Source: Carettochelys insculpta (Eukaryota; Chordata; Testudines; Carettochelyidae). Taken from it: a stretch of DNA of 64,000 nt. Positions 45,660 to 56,210 of this stretch are shown here, piece after piece; position 1 is the first letter of the stretch, and every line of letters starts with the position of its first letter. The stretch is from the NCBI RefSeq assembly GCF_033958435.1, contig NC_134144.1, positions 11,836,010 to 11,900,009 on the forward strand, read 5' to 3'. The notes beneath the pieces were generated by a model. It saw only the letters and a list, made by a program, of their open reading frames with translations, ran no database searches and had not been told where the DNA came from. Made by a program: the position numbers and the translations under genes.

Positions 45660-46448
45660 TAAATAAAGAGAATAAAGATAAATGTAAGGTGCTGCACTTA
45701 GGAAGGAGTAATCTGTTTCACACATACAGAATGGGAAAAGACTGTCTAGGAAGGAGTACAGCAGAAAGGGATCTAGGGGTTCTAGTAGATCACAAGTTAA
45801 ATATGAGTCAACAGTGTGATGCTGTTGCAAAAAAAGCAAACATGATTCTGGGATGCATTAGCAGGTGTATTGTGAACAAGACACGAGAAATCATTCTACC
45901 ACTCTACTCTGCGCTGGTTAGACCTCAGCTGGAATATTGTGTCCAGTTCTGGGCACCCCAATTCAAGAAAGATGTGGAGAAATTAGAGAAGGTCCAGAGA
46001 AGAGCAACTAGAATGATAAAAGGTCTGGAGAACATGACTTATGAAGAAAGGCTGAAAGAATTGGGCTTGTTTAGCTTGGAAAAAAGAAGATTGAGAGGGG
46101 ACATGATAGCGGTTTTCAGATATCTTAAAGGGTGTCATAAGGAGGAGGGAGAAAACTTGTTCTTCTTGGCCTCTGAGGAGAGAACAAGAGGCAATGGACT
46201 TAAGCTGCAGCAAGGGAAGTTTAGGTTGGACATTAGGAAAAAGTTCCTAACTGTCAGGGTGGTCAAGTACTGGAATAAGTTGCCAAGGGAAGTTGTGGAA
46301 TCTCCCTCGCTGGAGATATTTAAGAACAGATTAGATAGATGTCTATCAGGGATTGTGTAGATAGTGGTCGGTCCTGCCGTCGGGGCAGGGGACTGGACTC
46401 GATGGCCTCTCGAGGCCCCTTCCGGTCCTAGTGTTCTATGATTCTATG
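45660..46448 (+). mobile_element. CR1 LINE 3' part with open C-terminal ORF2
   Basis: Open frame 45689-46360 (223 codons) carries the C-terminal reverse-transcriptase region of CR1: RDLGVLVDHKLNMSQQCD, then PLYSALVRPQLEYCVQFWAP, then KVQRRATRMIKGLENMTYEE, and at the end VVESPSLEIFKNRLDRCL. It closes with the CR1 3' end GGCCTCTCGAGGCCCCTTCC and TTCTATGATTCTATGA at about 46433-46448. It is 5' truncated, with upstream ORF2 and ORF1 missing. It lies antisense in an ICOS intron. The intact frame suggests it is among the younger insertions here. Confidence 0.9.
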
Positions 46449-46875
46449 AACCCAGAGCATGTGCAGACAGGCTACAAACTTGCTCAGCCAAGAGGAGATT
46501 CCAAGAGACAGCTCAAAAGATGACTCATACTAGTTCAGTACCCACTGGGTGTGATCACAGCCCCTTTCAGGTAGGGAGCAAACTGTCCTGTAAATGTTGA
46601 TAGACCAGGTTCCTGAGTCAAAGGGGAGAGCAGCATTTTCGCATTAGCTCTAGTGGGAGTTGGGAGGTGCTGAACGCTCATTAGATTTATGTATTGCTTC
46701 TGCTATCAATACTGATAACTAAGCCTTTGCCTGTGACCCAGGCAGGTAAATCTTGGGATGGATTTTTGTGCTCATTTAGAATTGAGTCAAGGTTTCGCTT
46801 TGGGATCTATATGAAGCAGGATAGTGTTTCCTTATTTCTAAACCTGGAACGATGACAGAGGGGCTGTGAACTTAC

Positions 46876-47214
46876 CATGGATGTACAGATAGGTTTCATT
46901 TACCCTACAGTCTATGTAGGGAGCAGGCAAAAGGATTTCCAGGCAGCAGATATACATGCCAGTGTGTTTGCTCTCCAAATCTTTGAGGGTGAAGGATATG
47001 CTGTTCCCAGCGTGCTCTGGCAGACAGTAGCTGTTGTTCGATTCAGGAAACGACTTCCCGTTTTCCATGTGGAGTGCACAGATTTTCTGTCTCTCCTGCC
47101 CTTTCAGTAGTGTCATGCTGAACCCAGTCGCATTTTTAGGGTAGCTGAAGTTGAACTTGAAGATTCCCCTGTCAAACTCAACCGTCACATGAGGATCAGA
47201 GACAGGAGGTTGTT
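46876..47214 (-). CDS. ICOS: ICOS IgV-domain exon
   Basis: The acceptor is TTTTTTCTCTCCACAG and the donor CATG|GTAAGT; 339 nt, phase 1 to 1, encoding residues 34-147. FSYPKNATGFSMTLLKG aligns with the human CKYP...MQLLKG strand region. The second disulfide pair is present (Cys79 in ICALH, Cys97 in SYCLP). Cys123 or Cys124 (MYICCLEI) is the F-strand cysteine. The B-strand partner is Ser57 (AGC at 47146-47144) instead of Cys. The ligand-binding loop is LLPAPY where human ICOS has FDPPPF. There is an extra Cys136. N-glycosylation sequons are N55FS, N61AT, N93NS and N139ET. The start at 47214 is set by the acceptor and phase; an internal Met is not the start. Confidence 0.92.
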
Positions 47215-48103
47215 CTGTGGAGAGAAAAAAAAATTAGAAAATCATGTCCCACTCTGCAGGAAAACCTTCAAGGAAAACCAAATCAGGCAAACCAAGCTAT
47301 AGCACTGAAATCTACTGTGGTGTGAGCGTCCCGAACCATCTGTAATTGGGAAGTAACACAATGAGCATTTCCTCGACACCGTGAAAGAGAGAACAAAATT
47401 ATCCTATGTCATTTAGGGATCTCCTTAAATTCTCTTCCATTGTGGTTCTGGGCATGTTTAATAGTCAGTTGTGGACACAAGCAGTAAATTAGATTTTGAA
47501 GATGCTGCGGAACAAACAGATGCAGTGCAAGGCTCTGAAATGCCCAGCAAAAGCTGGGGTGGGTCATACTAGTGTTAGATACTGCATATTTGTTATTTGT
47601 ACTATGGTAGTGCCTTATGGCCTTATTGAATCCAGCACTGAGTAACCAAAGAGTTCCTGTCTCTGAAAAGTTTGCTATGTAAATAGACAAGACAAACAAA
47701 GAATGGGAGGAAAATATCACCCTGTGCCTATTTGTACCATCCAAAATCCACGTCCACTCTGGTCCCAAGTGTACGCACAAATCCCTGAGAAGTGAAGCCA
47801 AACCCTCATGTGCAAATGAAATAATTCTTTTTCTTTCCTTCTCCTTTCCGCCCACCCCCCGGCTTTTTTTTTTAAAAGAAGTCAACTAAACACTTCAGTG
47901 AGGACCCGCTAGTACCTTTCAATATGGCTTTTGCAGTAATCAACAGCTAACAGAGCTGGGAAGCCAGCTGGGAGATGCGTGAATTTCTATGTACATTGTA
48001 AAGAAGGACGTGTTTCCTTTTCAGCATATGTGATACAGAAAGATATTGAGAGCCCTCTTAAAACAGTTCATTGAAATAGTAAACATTTTTAAATGTCTCT
48101 TAC
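47215..48103 (-). other. ICOS: ICOS intron between mini-exon and IgV exon
   Basis: 889 bp, donor GTAAGA at 48103-48098. A 158-codon minus-strand frame (47885-47409) lies inside it, has no motif, and I treat it as chance. Confidence 0.65.
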
Positions 48104-48145
48104 CTATATTTTTGCACAGTCGACGTGATGAACAGGGTTCAGCCC
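48104..48145 (-). CDS. ICOS: candidate ICOS mini-exon (14 codons)
   Basis: On the minus strand 48145-48104 is bounded by a strong acceptor (TTTTATTTTTCAG) and a strong donor (ATAG|GTAAGA). It is exactly 42 nt, enters in phase 1 and leaves in phase 1. It can therefore be included or skipped without changing the frame between the signal exon and the IgV exon. It encodes residues 20-33, GAEPCSSRRLCKNI, with two cysteines and two arginines, just after the predicted signal peptide. I know of no such exon in mammalian ICOS. RNA evidence is lacking, so its use is inferred from the splice sites, length and open frame. Confidence 0.65.
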   Translation of the reverse strand, partial: GLNPVHHVDCAKI

Positions 48146-48374
48146 CTGAAAAATAAAATGTAATTTGCTGTTTAACGTAACTAAGGGCTCATAATATAAA
48201 GTTAAGATGGTGATATTATCTTCCAGTGTTTTTATTGAAAGCCCATGAAGCAGCTAACCACGAACAACATAATGCAATAAAATCATTGCAAAATATTAAA
48301 ATCACAAGATAAGAAGCATTCATTGGTCCACCACTAACATCAGTCACTGTGTAGGATTCATGAATTCTTCAAAC

Positions 48375-48500
48375 ACCCATGCAAAGTAAGTATTATCTCT
48401 ACTTTGCAAGTAGAAACTGAAGCTGAGAGTTAAATAATTTTGCCTAAAGCAATAGCGAGAATCTGTTAGGCAGGATTCAAAATCAGAATTTATTGGCCAC
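48375..48500 (+). repeat. MIR-type SINE fragment
   Basis: AAGTAAGTATTATCTCTACT, GAAACTGAAGCTGAGAGTTA, then AGGATTCAAAATCAGAATT follows the MIR order. Confidence 0.6.
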
Positions 48501-48825
48501 ATGCTTCTTTCGTTCAAATAGCGGCGATCTGTCTTTTGTACTGCAAAACATAGTTGCCATACTTGCTGAAGGCCAGTGATAGAAATAACTTAATGATCTC
48601 TTCCCCATCCCCACCCCAGTCATTAAGCATACAAGTCATGAAAGCCTGTGGCCAACTGTATTTTCCTGGGCCCAGAATTGTAACTACCAACTTCAAGCAA
48701 GACTGAGTGCTGACAAGGTCACTTCACCAAGTAAACAGTTTGGTAAACATAACACAATAATCCATCTCTGAAATAACAGGTGAAAATGTGACAAAATGTG
48801 AAATTACTGGCAAGGCAGTGGTACT

Positions 48826-49430
48826 ACAGTAAAAGGTCTGGGTGTTCTAGTGGATCATACATTGACTGAATCAACAATGTTATGCAGTTGCAAAAATGGC
48901 TAATATGCAGGGGCATATTAAGAGGAGTGTTTTAAGATATGAGAAGTAATTGTTCCACACTGCTCAGCATTGCCAAACCCTCAGCTGGAGCATTGTGTTC
49001 AGTTTTAGTTGCCATGCAACAAGTCCATAAATGTGGACAAATATGAGAGGGTCCAGAAGAGGACAATAACAGTGATCAAATGTTTAGAAGACCTGACCTA
49101 TGAGGAAAGGCTAAAAACCTAGAAGTGTTTAGTTTTGGAAAAAGACCACTCAGGAGACGATGCTTACTCCTTGTCCGAACCTCAGTAGATGAGAAAGAGC
49201 TCACTCTGCAGAAGGAAGAGATCAGATATTAGAAAAATCTTTCTATTTATATGGATAGTTAAGCACTAGAATAGGTTTCCTGGGGAGGTTAGGGAGTCCT
49301 TCTTATTGAGGGGTTTTAAGAACAGGTTAGACAAATACCTACCTGGAACGATCTAGGTATATGTGCATTGGTCCTGCCTCAGCACAGCAGCATGGAGAAG
49401 ATGACCTCTTGAGGTCCTTTCTACCTTTAC
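48826..49430 (+). mobile_element. old CR1 LINE 3' part
   Basis: Diverged version of the region at 45700-46430: GGTGTTCTAGTGGATCATAC, CTGGAGCATTGTGTTCAGTT, GGGTCCAGAAGAGGACAATA, then TTTTAAGAACAGGTTAGACA and TTGAGGTCCTTTCTACC. Many stops. Confidence 0.75.
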
Positions 49431-49437
49431 TTTAGCT

Positions 49438-50276
49438 CAGGGGTAGGTAACCCCTGGCATGTGTGCCAAGAGCAGCACTCAAGCTGATTGATTGCCATAT
49501 GAGACAGCTGCTCAGCCGTGCCTCCTCCTCCCAGCGAGCAGAGAGGACAGAGATCCACAGGCGCTGCTGTGCTCCCACAGGCACGAATCGCAGATCTGCC
49601 ATGGAAAGGTGGGGACATGTGAGCCCTGCTCCTCTGCCAGCTGTCAGAGGGGCAGAGCAGGCTTGGCTGGGCTGCAGGGGCAGGGCAGCATGGAGCTGGG
49701 GCAGAGCTTCTCCTGCTACTGTACTTGCTCCCTTCTCCCACTACCATCTGCCCTCCTCTCCACTGGGGAAGGGGACTTACCCCATAGCCCCCCCACCTCT
49801 GCCATCTGCCTCCCCCTTGGGGACAGGGACTGAGCGCCTCTGCCCCCCACTTGCCATCTGCCCCAGGGCAGGGATTTTTTTAATCCAACTGCCCCTGCCT
49901 CTGCCCACTGTCTGGGATGGCGGCCAAGCACTCTTTCTTTTCATTTGTTCCCTGTCTTGCTACCTCGCCAGCCACTGCCACCATCCTTGGGGCAGGCCAT
50001 GAATTCCAGTGAGGTGTCTGGAGGTCCTGCTTCCCCAGGGCTGCCCAGTTCCTCCCCCTCAGCTCACCTGCCCCCAACTTCTGCACGCCAAGGCTCTCCC
50101 ACCTGCCACCAGCCATACCTAAATGGTAAAGCTCTGCATCTTCATTTATTTATTAAAGAAGCTGTTGTAAGTTGGACTATTAGTGACTTTAAAAAGTATC
50201 ACGGGCACTTGGACTATACAGAGAGGTCAAAAGGTCACATGCTAGCATTCTGCCTCAGAAAGGTTGCTGACCACTG
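49438..50276. mobile_element. hAT-like MITE, long GC-rich version
   Basis: The left end CAGGGGTAGGTAACC and right end GGTTGCTGACCACTG are family termini with two changes. Internally, near 50145-50250, it matches 6195-6260 in part (ATTTATTTATTAAAGAAGCT, TTGGACTATTAGTGAC). The GC-rich centre gives spurious frames (up to 179 codons). It sits at the 3' end of the old CR1. Confidence 0.65.
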
Positions 50277-50369
50277 CCTTAGTGATTCTGTAATGATCAC
50301 AGCATGAAGAAAGTAACTCCTGTGAATTAGGTTTTAATGATGCATAAGAGAAAAACAAAAGAATGATAA

Positions 50370-50605
50370 CAGAGAGATAGCCGTGCTAGTCTATATATTA
50401 CCAAAACAAAAAAAGCAGTCAAGTAGCACTTTAAAGACTAACAAAATAATTTATTAGGTGGGCTTTCGTGGGACAGACCCACTTCTTCAGACCAGCTTCC
50501 AGATGGTCTGAAGAAGTGGGTCTGTCCCACGAAAGCTCACCTAATAAATTATTTTGTTAGTCTTTAAAGTGCTACTTGACTGCTTTTTTGTTTTAAAAGA
50601 ATGAC
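50370..50605. repeat. inverted pair of PLE-tail repeats
   Basis: The arm 50401-50495 and arm 50505-50594 are reverse complements (AAGTAGCACTTTAAAGACTA ... GACAGACCCACTTCTTCAGA), separated by about 9 bp. The left side also has a GATAGCCGTGCTAGTCTATA tail. It lies in ICOS intron 1. Confidence 0.85.
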
Positions 50606-51293
50606 AGTTTGACGAGTATTCTTCCTAAGCCCACTGCCAGCTGCATTTTGCCTTGCCAAAATGGAGACTGCCATGAAGTGTTGCAAAAAGAGGGCTCTGA
50701 AATTTCCAAGATGACTAATAGAGATATTGTAGTGAATACTGTTTTCTAACTACTAATTTGTATTGGATGGAAATGAATTGTCATCCTGTGGGAAGCTCTG
50801 AACCTTTAGAGTTCTGCCTGTAGCTAGTGGTTGTTTCTGTTATCTTCATTGTCCCAAATGTGCAGCTTTAGCATGTGATACAGTTTTGAAAAATCCTATT
50901 CACCCAATCGCTTGGAACAGGTAACATTTCTGACAGGCGTTCAGAACATTAATGCATTCATGACAGCATTCCCTTTTAAGCCAGCATCAATCAGAGCTGG
51001 ATTGAGGCAGACAAGGAGATTTCATGCCCACATGGATAAATGTTTCTTGTTCCAAGACTGGATGTTATTTCTGGGACTCTTTCAATCCAGGGTCATAACT
51101 AACTGGATACATTTGTGATGTCACTCCCTAAAATACACATAGATGTGGTGATGGGTGGGGTCCCTAAGCACTGGTTTTTCTACAAAGTATAAAACATCCT
51201 CTTTTTCTGTATTCAGGCATTTGGAATGGAGCCATCTGACTTTAAGGTTGTATTGCTTCCTTAAAAAACAGGCTGCAGTAATGCAATAGCACA

Positions 51294-51635
51294 GCAGTTC
51301 TCAAGCTGTGGGGTCAGAACCCCCAAGTGAGTTGCAAGCCCATTTGCATGGGGTCGCAAGGGCTGGCTTAAACTTGCTGTGGTCCAGGGCCAAAGCTAAA
51401 GCCTGAGTCCCACCACCCAGGACCAATCCAAAGCCTAAAGGCTTCTGCCCTGTGCAGCAGGGTATAGGTGTCTTCTACCTAGGGCTGAAGCCCTTGGGCT
51501 ATGGCTTTGGGTCTTTCTTCTCACCCTATCCTGGAGTCTAGTATTGATATCAGAAGGGGGATGCAGGGCAGTGAAGTCTGGGAGCCACAACAATAGCAAC
51601 AAGAAGTCTATGGCAGGGGTTAACATTTCACACAA
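51294..51635. mobile_element. possible hAT-type repeat
   Basis: It starts CAGCAGTTCTCAAGCTGTGG, similar to common CAGTGGTTCTCAA hAT termini. The right end is uncertain, near GGCAGGGGTTAACA. Confidence 0.4.
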
Positions 51636-52664
51636 GCAGGTGTAACTCTGGACTTCAGTGGAGTTTCTCTCAGTTTAGCCGGGTATAAGGAAAAGGAGCA
51701 TCTGGCCACTTATAATTTGGTTGCAATGTAGGTCTGTGTTATAGTGTCTGAACAATCACAGAGGAATCCTACTCAAAGTAGAAGGATGGATGAATTGCTA
51801 AGTAGTGGTACAAGAGAACAGCACAAGAAAAGAAAGACTGAGGCACAAAATGAGCTGTACCCAGCAGGGACAATAAAACGAGGTATTGGATACCTTAGGA
51901 ACAAGGAGATGAAGAAAAATCTATGCCCTCTACCTAGTGGAAAAGGAAAGCTACAAATAGATACACATGCACAAGAGCTATGTTGGTTTCCATACAAGAT
52001 GTTTCTACCTCAGTCTAGCCAATGTGCTTCCAGGGCTCATCTTCATTGGGTACTTTGGTGGGGGCTCAAGGATTTATTCACCAGGGTGGTTGGTTGTCCA
52101 GTGACCAATAAGTGCTTTCTGCCAGCTGCTCCTGGCTTTCAGACTGGGGAGGGGCCCTGCACCATTTGTAAACTGCCCAGGTAAAACTACAGCTGGCCAT
52201 TGCAGAGTTAAAAGAAAAAATCAAGTTTGACCTTTGTTTTGGAACATGGTGTTGAAGGTGGGACAGCCAAGTGGAAATAGTCTTGGACTGCTGGATAGTG
52301 ATGGTGGGATTTTGTTTTGCTGTTTAACTCTCAGAACAGAGCCTTAATTGTAACTGATTTGTGAAAGTCACAAACATAATCTCGGTGGGATGTGTTGGCT
52401 GCTGAAGGTGAGCTTGGATTTTTTTTTTTAATTCCAGTGGCATAAAGAAAACAAAAGCAGTTTTAAGTCACTGTAGCACTGACACTTCAGGACACTTTAT
52501 GCCCTTTGAACTCAATTAACCTACCCCTATGTTTGAAGCTAAGTATGTCCATAAATCTGTGTATAATCAGGACCCAGCCTCAAAGACCAGAGTTGCTCTA
52601 CAGAAAGAATGGTAGTGGCCACATATGTACTACAGGTTGAACCTCTCTTCTCCAGCACCCTCAG

Positions 52665-52703
52665 GATCTTCCTTCCTATTTCCTTATCTCCAAATACCAT
52701 TGT
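52665..52703 (-). repeat. 39-bp inverted filler copied from RTE sequence
   Basis: Exact reverse complement of 52859-52897 (core GGTATTTGGAGATAAGG). It is placed inside the MITE between TCAG and ATTCCTGATTGG, where the other MITE copies run straight through. Confidence 0.85.
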
Positions 52704-52770
52704 ATTCCTGATTGGTGCTGGATGAGAGAATTTGCCAGGCCATGAGAGATCAATATTGTCTAGCACATTA

Positions 52771-53541
52771 TCATGAGCAGAAGCTAGTGAAAATGGTGCA
52801 GATGCTAAATGAGGAAGGAAAGCAGTACGGACTGATAATAGACATTGTTAAAACAAAAACAATGGTATTTGGAGATAAGGAAATAGGAAGGAAGATCAGT
52901 GTAGATGGGATTGAACTAGAGAATGTAGAGAAGTTCACATATCTGGGGAACAACATAATGTATGATCTAGACTGCAAGAAGGAAATAGCAACCAGAATAG
53001 CGAAAGCAACAGCAAGTTTGAAGGTAGTAGATAAGATCTGGAAAAGCAAACCGATTAGCTTAGGAATGAAGCTGAGTGTCTTGAAAACATGTATATTCAG
53101 CAGCATGTTGTATGGATGTGAGACATAGGTGATAACAAAAGATTTGAAGAGTAGAATATTGATGTTCAAGAGGAGTTGTTCAAGAAAGATCCTGAGAATA
53201 GGATGGATGCAGAAGGTTATCAATGAGGACTTATATAGGAAGGTACAGCCAAAAAAGAACCTACTTCAGAAAGTTCTAAAATGGAAGTTACAGCTATTTG
53301 GGCATATTTGCAGGATGAACAGTGAATGAAAAATCAAGACCCTGCTATCTGGTATAATGGACGGTTTGAATAGGAGAGGCAGACCCCACAGAGAATGGGT
53401 AGATGATTTAGTAGATTGGTGCGGAGCTGGTCTACAGAAACTAAGCCACTCCACGGTGGACAGGGAAAGATGGAAGAAAACAGTGAAAGAAACATCAGAC
53501 ACCAATGGCCGCTGAGCCCATGATTGTTGATGATGACGACA
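52771..53541 (+). mobile_element. RTE-type LINE 3' fragment, copy 2
   Basis: Reads LVKMVQMLNEEGKQYGLIID, then KTKTMVFGDKEIGRKISVDG, KFTYLGNNIMYDLDCKKEI, a stop after MLYGCET, and then FKRSCSRKILRIGWMQKVIN and LFGHICRMNSE. This order matches the end of RTE reverse transcriptase and its C-terminal domain. The 6-bp duplication ACATTA flanks it (52765-52770 and 53542-53547). It is 5' truncated and frame-broken, and ends in a TGATGATGAC tail. Confidence 0.8.
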
Positions 53542-53802
53542 ACATTACCAACATTTTCACTCTTACAAAGACATTAGAAGACATTTACAGGTAAATTACA
53601 GCTAAATAACAGCACAGAACTCTGAGAGTCAGTACTGGTGGCTGTAAACAAACTTTATGGGTCCACAGAAGACTTGGCCACACCCATGATAAATGTTCAT
53701 CCGGCTAACTAAAATCATGCCGGATTATGGATGTTGCTGGATTAGAGAGGTTCAATCTGTACTTACCAGTCTATACCATAAATCCCTATGTTTTGGGATA
53801 TA

Positions 53803-53965
53803 TATCATAGAATCATAGAATCATAGAACACTAGAACTGGAAGGGACCTCGAGACGCCATCGAGTCCAGCCCCTGCCTCAATGGCAGGACCAAGTACTGT
53901 CTAAACCATCCCTGATAGACATCTATCTAACCTGTTCTTATATATCTCCAGCACAGCCTCTATTA
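53803..53965 (-). mobile_element. CR1 LINE 3' end
   Basis: TCATAGAATCATAGAATCATA then GAACTGGAAGGGACCTCGAG and GACATCTATCTAACCTGTTC is the complement of the CR1 3' end, with three ATTCTATG-type units. Confidence 0.85.
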
Positions 53966-54157
53966 AAATCTCAGTATTTGCCACTCAGTACCTCAGCCTA
54001 GTATCTGAGATAAGCATGGTTCCTCCCCACGCTGACAATGAGAGTTCTCTGTTGGAAGCTGTAAGAACAATTGGCAAATGTTAACTTTTTTAAATGGATA
54101 CATGAAAAATGCATAATAGAACTTTCCAGAGCCAGACCCCACTGCTGTCTGATACAC

Positions 54158-54184
54158 AGCGCTGCACAGCACAGCACAGCACAG
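54158..54184. repeat. (CAGCA)n short tandem
   Basis: About five units of GCACA/CAGCA within CTGCACAGCACAGCACAGCA. Confidence 0.7.
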
Positions 54185-55096
54185 GGTTACCATGACCCTT
54201 TGAATGGCAGATTATTAATGTGGACTTTTGGAGATTTTTTGGAGAAATGTGCTAGGCAAATTTGTTTGAGGGGGAAATTAAAATTATAACTATGTAAAGT
54301 CCTACTAAGTAAACTGAATGAATGCAAAAAACACACACCAGATTGAAATCTTGAAGTTTTTGTTTTCTCCATTTAGTCCCTGTTCCTTCATGTCTTATGC
54401 AGGGTCAAATTCCATTTAAATGGAGTCAGTAGTAGGCTGGTAGGGACTAGAACATGAAGCTGCAGGTTCTCATAAATGATTTATCAAGACTGTGCCATAA
54501 AGTTGTAAAGACTAAATAAAATAAAATTGAATTTTTATGGTAGTTTCTGATTGGAAAGCTATCTGTTGATCATGCCTGGGGCCTGCAAATTTGCAAGTGC
54601 TTTTGTTTGTGCTGCTATGTTTTTCTCACTAAAACTCTGATAAAATGCTTGGAAGTAGTATCTTATAAGGCAACTTTTTCATAATTTCTTTCCACCCTCA
54701 CAGACGTACTCTAAAGCGGACAGTCCCATATTTCACCCCATCTTTTTCATTTTGTTAATAAATCTAGTAGTAAATAATTATTGTGTTTATACATTGAAAG
54801 CAATGTAAAAAAAACATTTCCTAAGAGATTTCATTTTATCCTTTAGAGGAGCTTCTGAAATTTTTTTCTCCCTTTGCTTTTCCTTTTTCCCTCATTCCCA
54901 ACTTTGAGGGTCAAAACTATTCCACTATCAAAGAGAACATTCTTATCCTCCTTTCCAATGGATCCAGCTACTCTGGATAAAGCATGTGAGTTGGATGTTT
55001 CTGCCAGAATGATGAGCCAGGAAGTGGTTAGTATTGATGTTTAGTTGTCATTAATAGGTTGAGACAAGGATGAGCTCACACACTACTTGAAATGTG

Positions 55097-55168
55097 GGGT
55101 GAAATCCTTCCTCCCACCAAATTCAATGGAGGTTTGGCATTGCGTTCCATAAGGCCAAGATTTCACCC
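55097..55168. mobile_element. 72-bp palindrome-ended repeat
   Basis: Perfect 10-bp inverted ends GGGTGAAATC / GATTTCACCC around AATTCAATGGAGG. Very short inverted repeats of this kind (GTGAAATCCTGGCC type) are common in reptile DNA. Confidence 0.55.
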
Positions 55169-56210
55169 ATTCTTTCAATCTGCCTGTGTGAAGGCTTAGA
55201 ATGGTGGCACTGTATTAACTGACATTTCAAAGCATATCTTCACAATCAAAAGGGCTAGACGCTTTTTTTTTCACTTAAATACAATCTTAATTTCTGCATA
55301 AAACCACAGACACTTTAAACCTACTTTATTTCACTGGAAATCCAGTAGCCCATATTTCTAATGGCCCTAGGTGTGACCTTCCATGGAACAAATTTAAGTA
55401 GGGCTTAGTAATAATACCTACCAAATCCCATACTTCAAAGAATTGTTACTTACAGCAAAGCACACTAAATCCTACAACAGTATGTAGGTTAATGAGATTT
55501 CTTATTTTCATCTAATATTGACTGAAATTCTGCACTGGGATAATGTATAATGGGAGTTAGGTTTCAGTGTAAAAAGAAGTGAGTTATGATATTCTGCTTT
55601 CTACACTATAATGCTTCAATAGGGTGCTGAATCCCATAAAATGTCTCCTCCGTGTTGTGGTCAAATTCAGATCAATGGCTCCTGGTAACACACACTCTGC
55701 ATTTCCATCCTGCAAAGTAAATGACCTAAACCACTTCTCCAGCCCATGTAAGTTTTCCAAGTTAAAAGAATTCCCCTCTTCAACATGTCTCTTATTAAAA
55801 TCAATAGCTCAATACAGGTCTTCTTGTTGGGATGCTTGGGGTACTTTTTTGTTTCTAATATATTATGCTTTTAATGGATGATGATCCGTAAGCGAAGCTT
55901 GCTACAGCACTATAACAGCTACAGCTGAAAAATAGCTCCAAGCAGATGAGTGAAAAATGTAAACAGACAAAGTGCATATATTTTGGTGTCTCAAAGACAG
56001 CATAAATAGTCTGTGCTGGCACAAATTCAGGCCAACTTCGGTAGCACAGACAGGAAGGTTGAGAGCAACATCTTTCCACTTGGCAACTACTTTTCTTAAC
56101 TGTTTTCCCCAGCCTCATCCCATCTTCCCCATTTATGCCCTCTGGTCCCTGGGTGGTTTAAATGCCTTACGGATGATTATAATAAGAAGCAAAACCCAAA
56201 TACCACTTAC

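Larger units (their letters stand above)
44111..46875 (-). other. ICOS: ICOS intron between IgV and TM exons
   Basis: Donor GTAAGT at 46875-46870. It contains a CTTTCGAAAG-type MITE at 44452, a CR1 3' fragment near 45255-45330 and a well preserved CR1 3' part at 45660-46448, all on the plus strand, antisense to ICOS. The remainder is unassigned. Confidence 0.7.
52631..53762. mobile_element. Tc/mariner-like MITE split by an RTE insertion
   Basis: The ends TACAGGTTGAACCTCTCT and AGAGAGGTTCAATCTGTA form an inverted repeat flanked by TA. MITE sequence occupies 52631-52770 and 53542-53762. The RTE at 52771-53541 and a 39-bp inverted filler at 52665-52703 are foreign to it when compared with 56896-57221. 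Confidence 0.75.
48146..56210 (-). other. ICOS: ICOS first intron
   Basis: About 8.1 kb, donor GTAAGT at 56210-56205. It contains a MIR-like fragment, old CR1, a hAT-like MITE, an inverted PLE-tail pair, an RTE nested in a MITE, a CR1 3' end and a small palindromic repeat, listed separately. Unassigned stretches at about 50610-51290, 51640-52630 and 53970-55090 hold only short frames. One is a 146-codon frame (51744-52184) ending TNKCFLPAAPGFQTGEGPCT, which I do not recognise. Confidence 0.65.

Noticed and set aside
47409..47885. 158-codon minus-strand frame just upstream of the IgV exon
   Set aside because: It sits in an intron, lacks motifs and cannot be joined in phase to ICOS exons.
49463..50002. 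179-codon plus-strand open frame
   Set aside because: It is inside the GC-rich centre of a hAT-like MITE; proline-rich composition appears in three frames.
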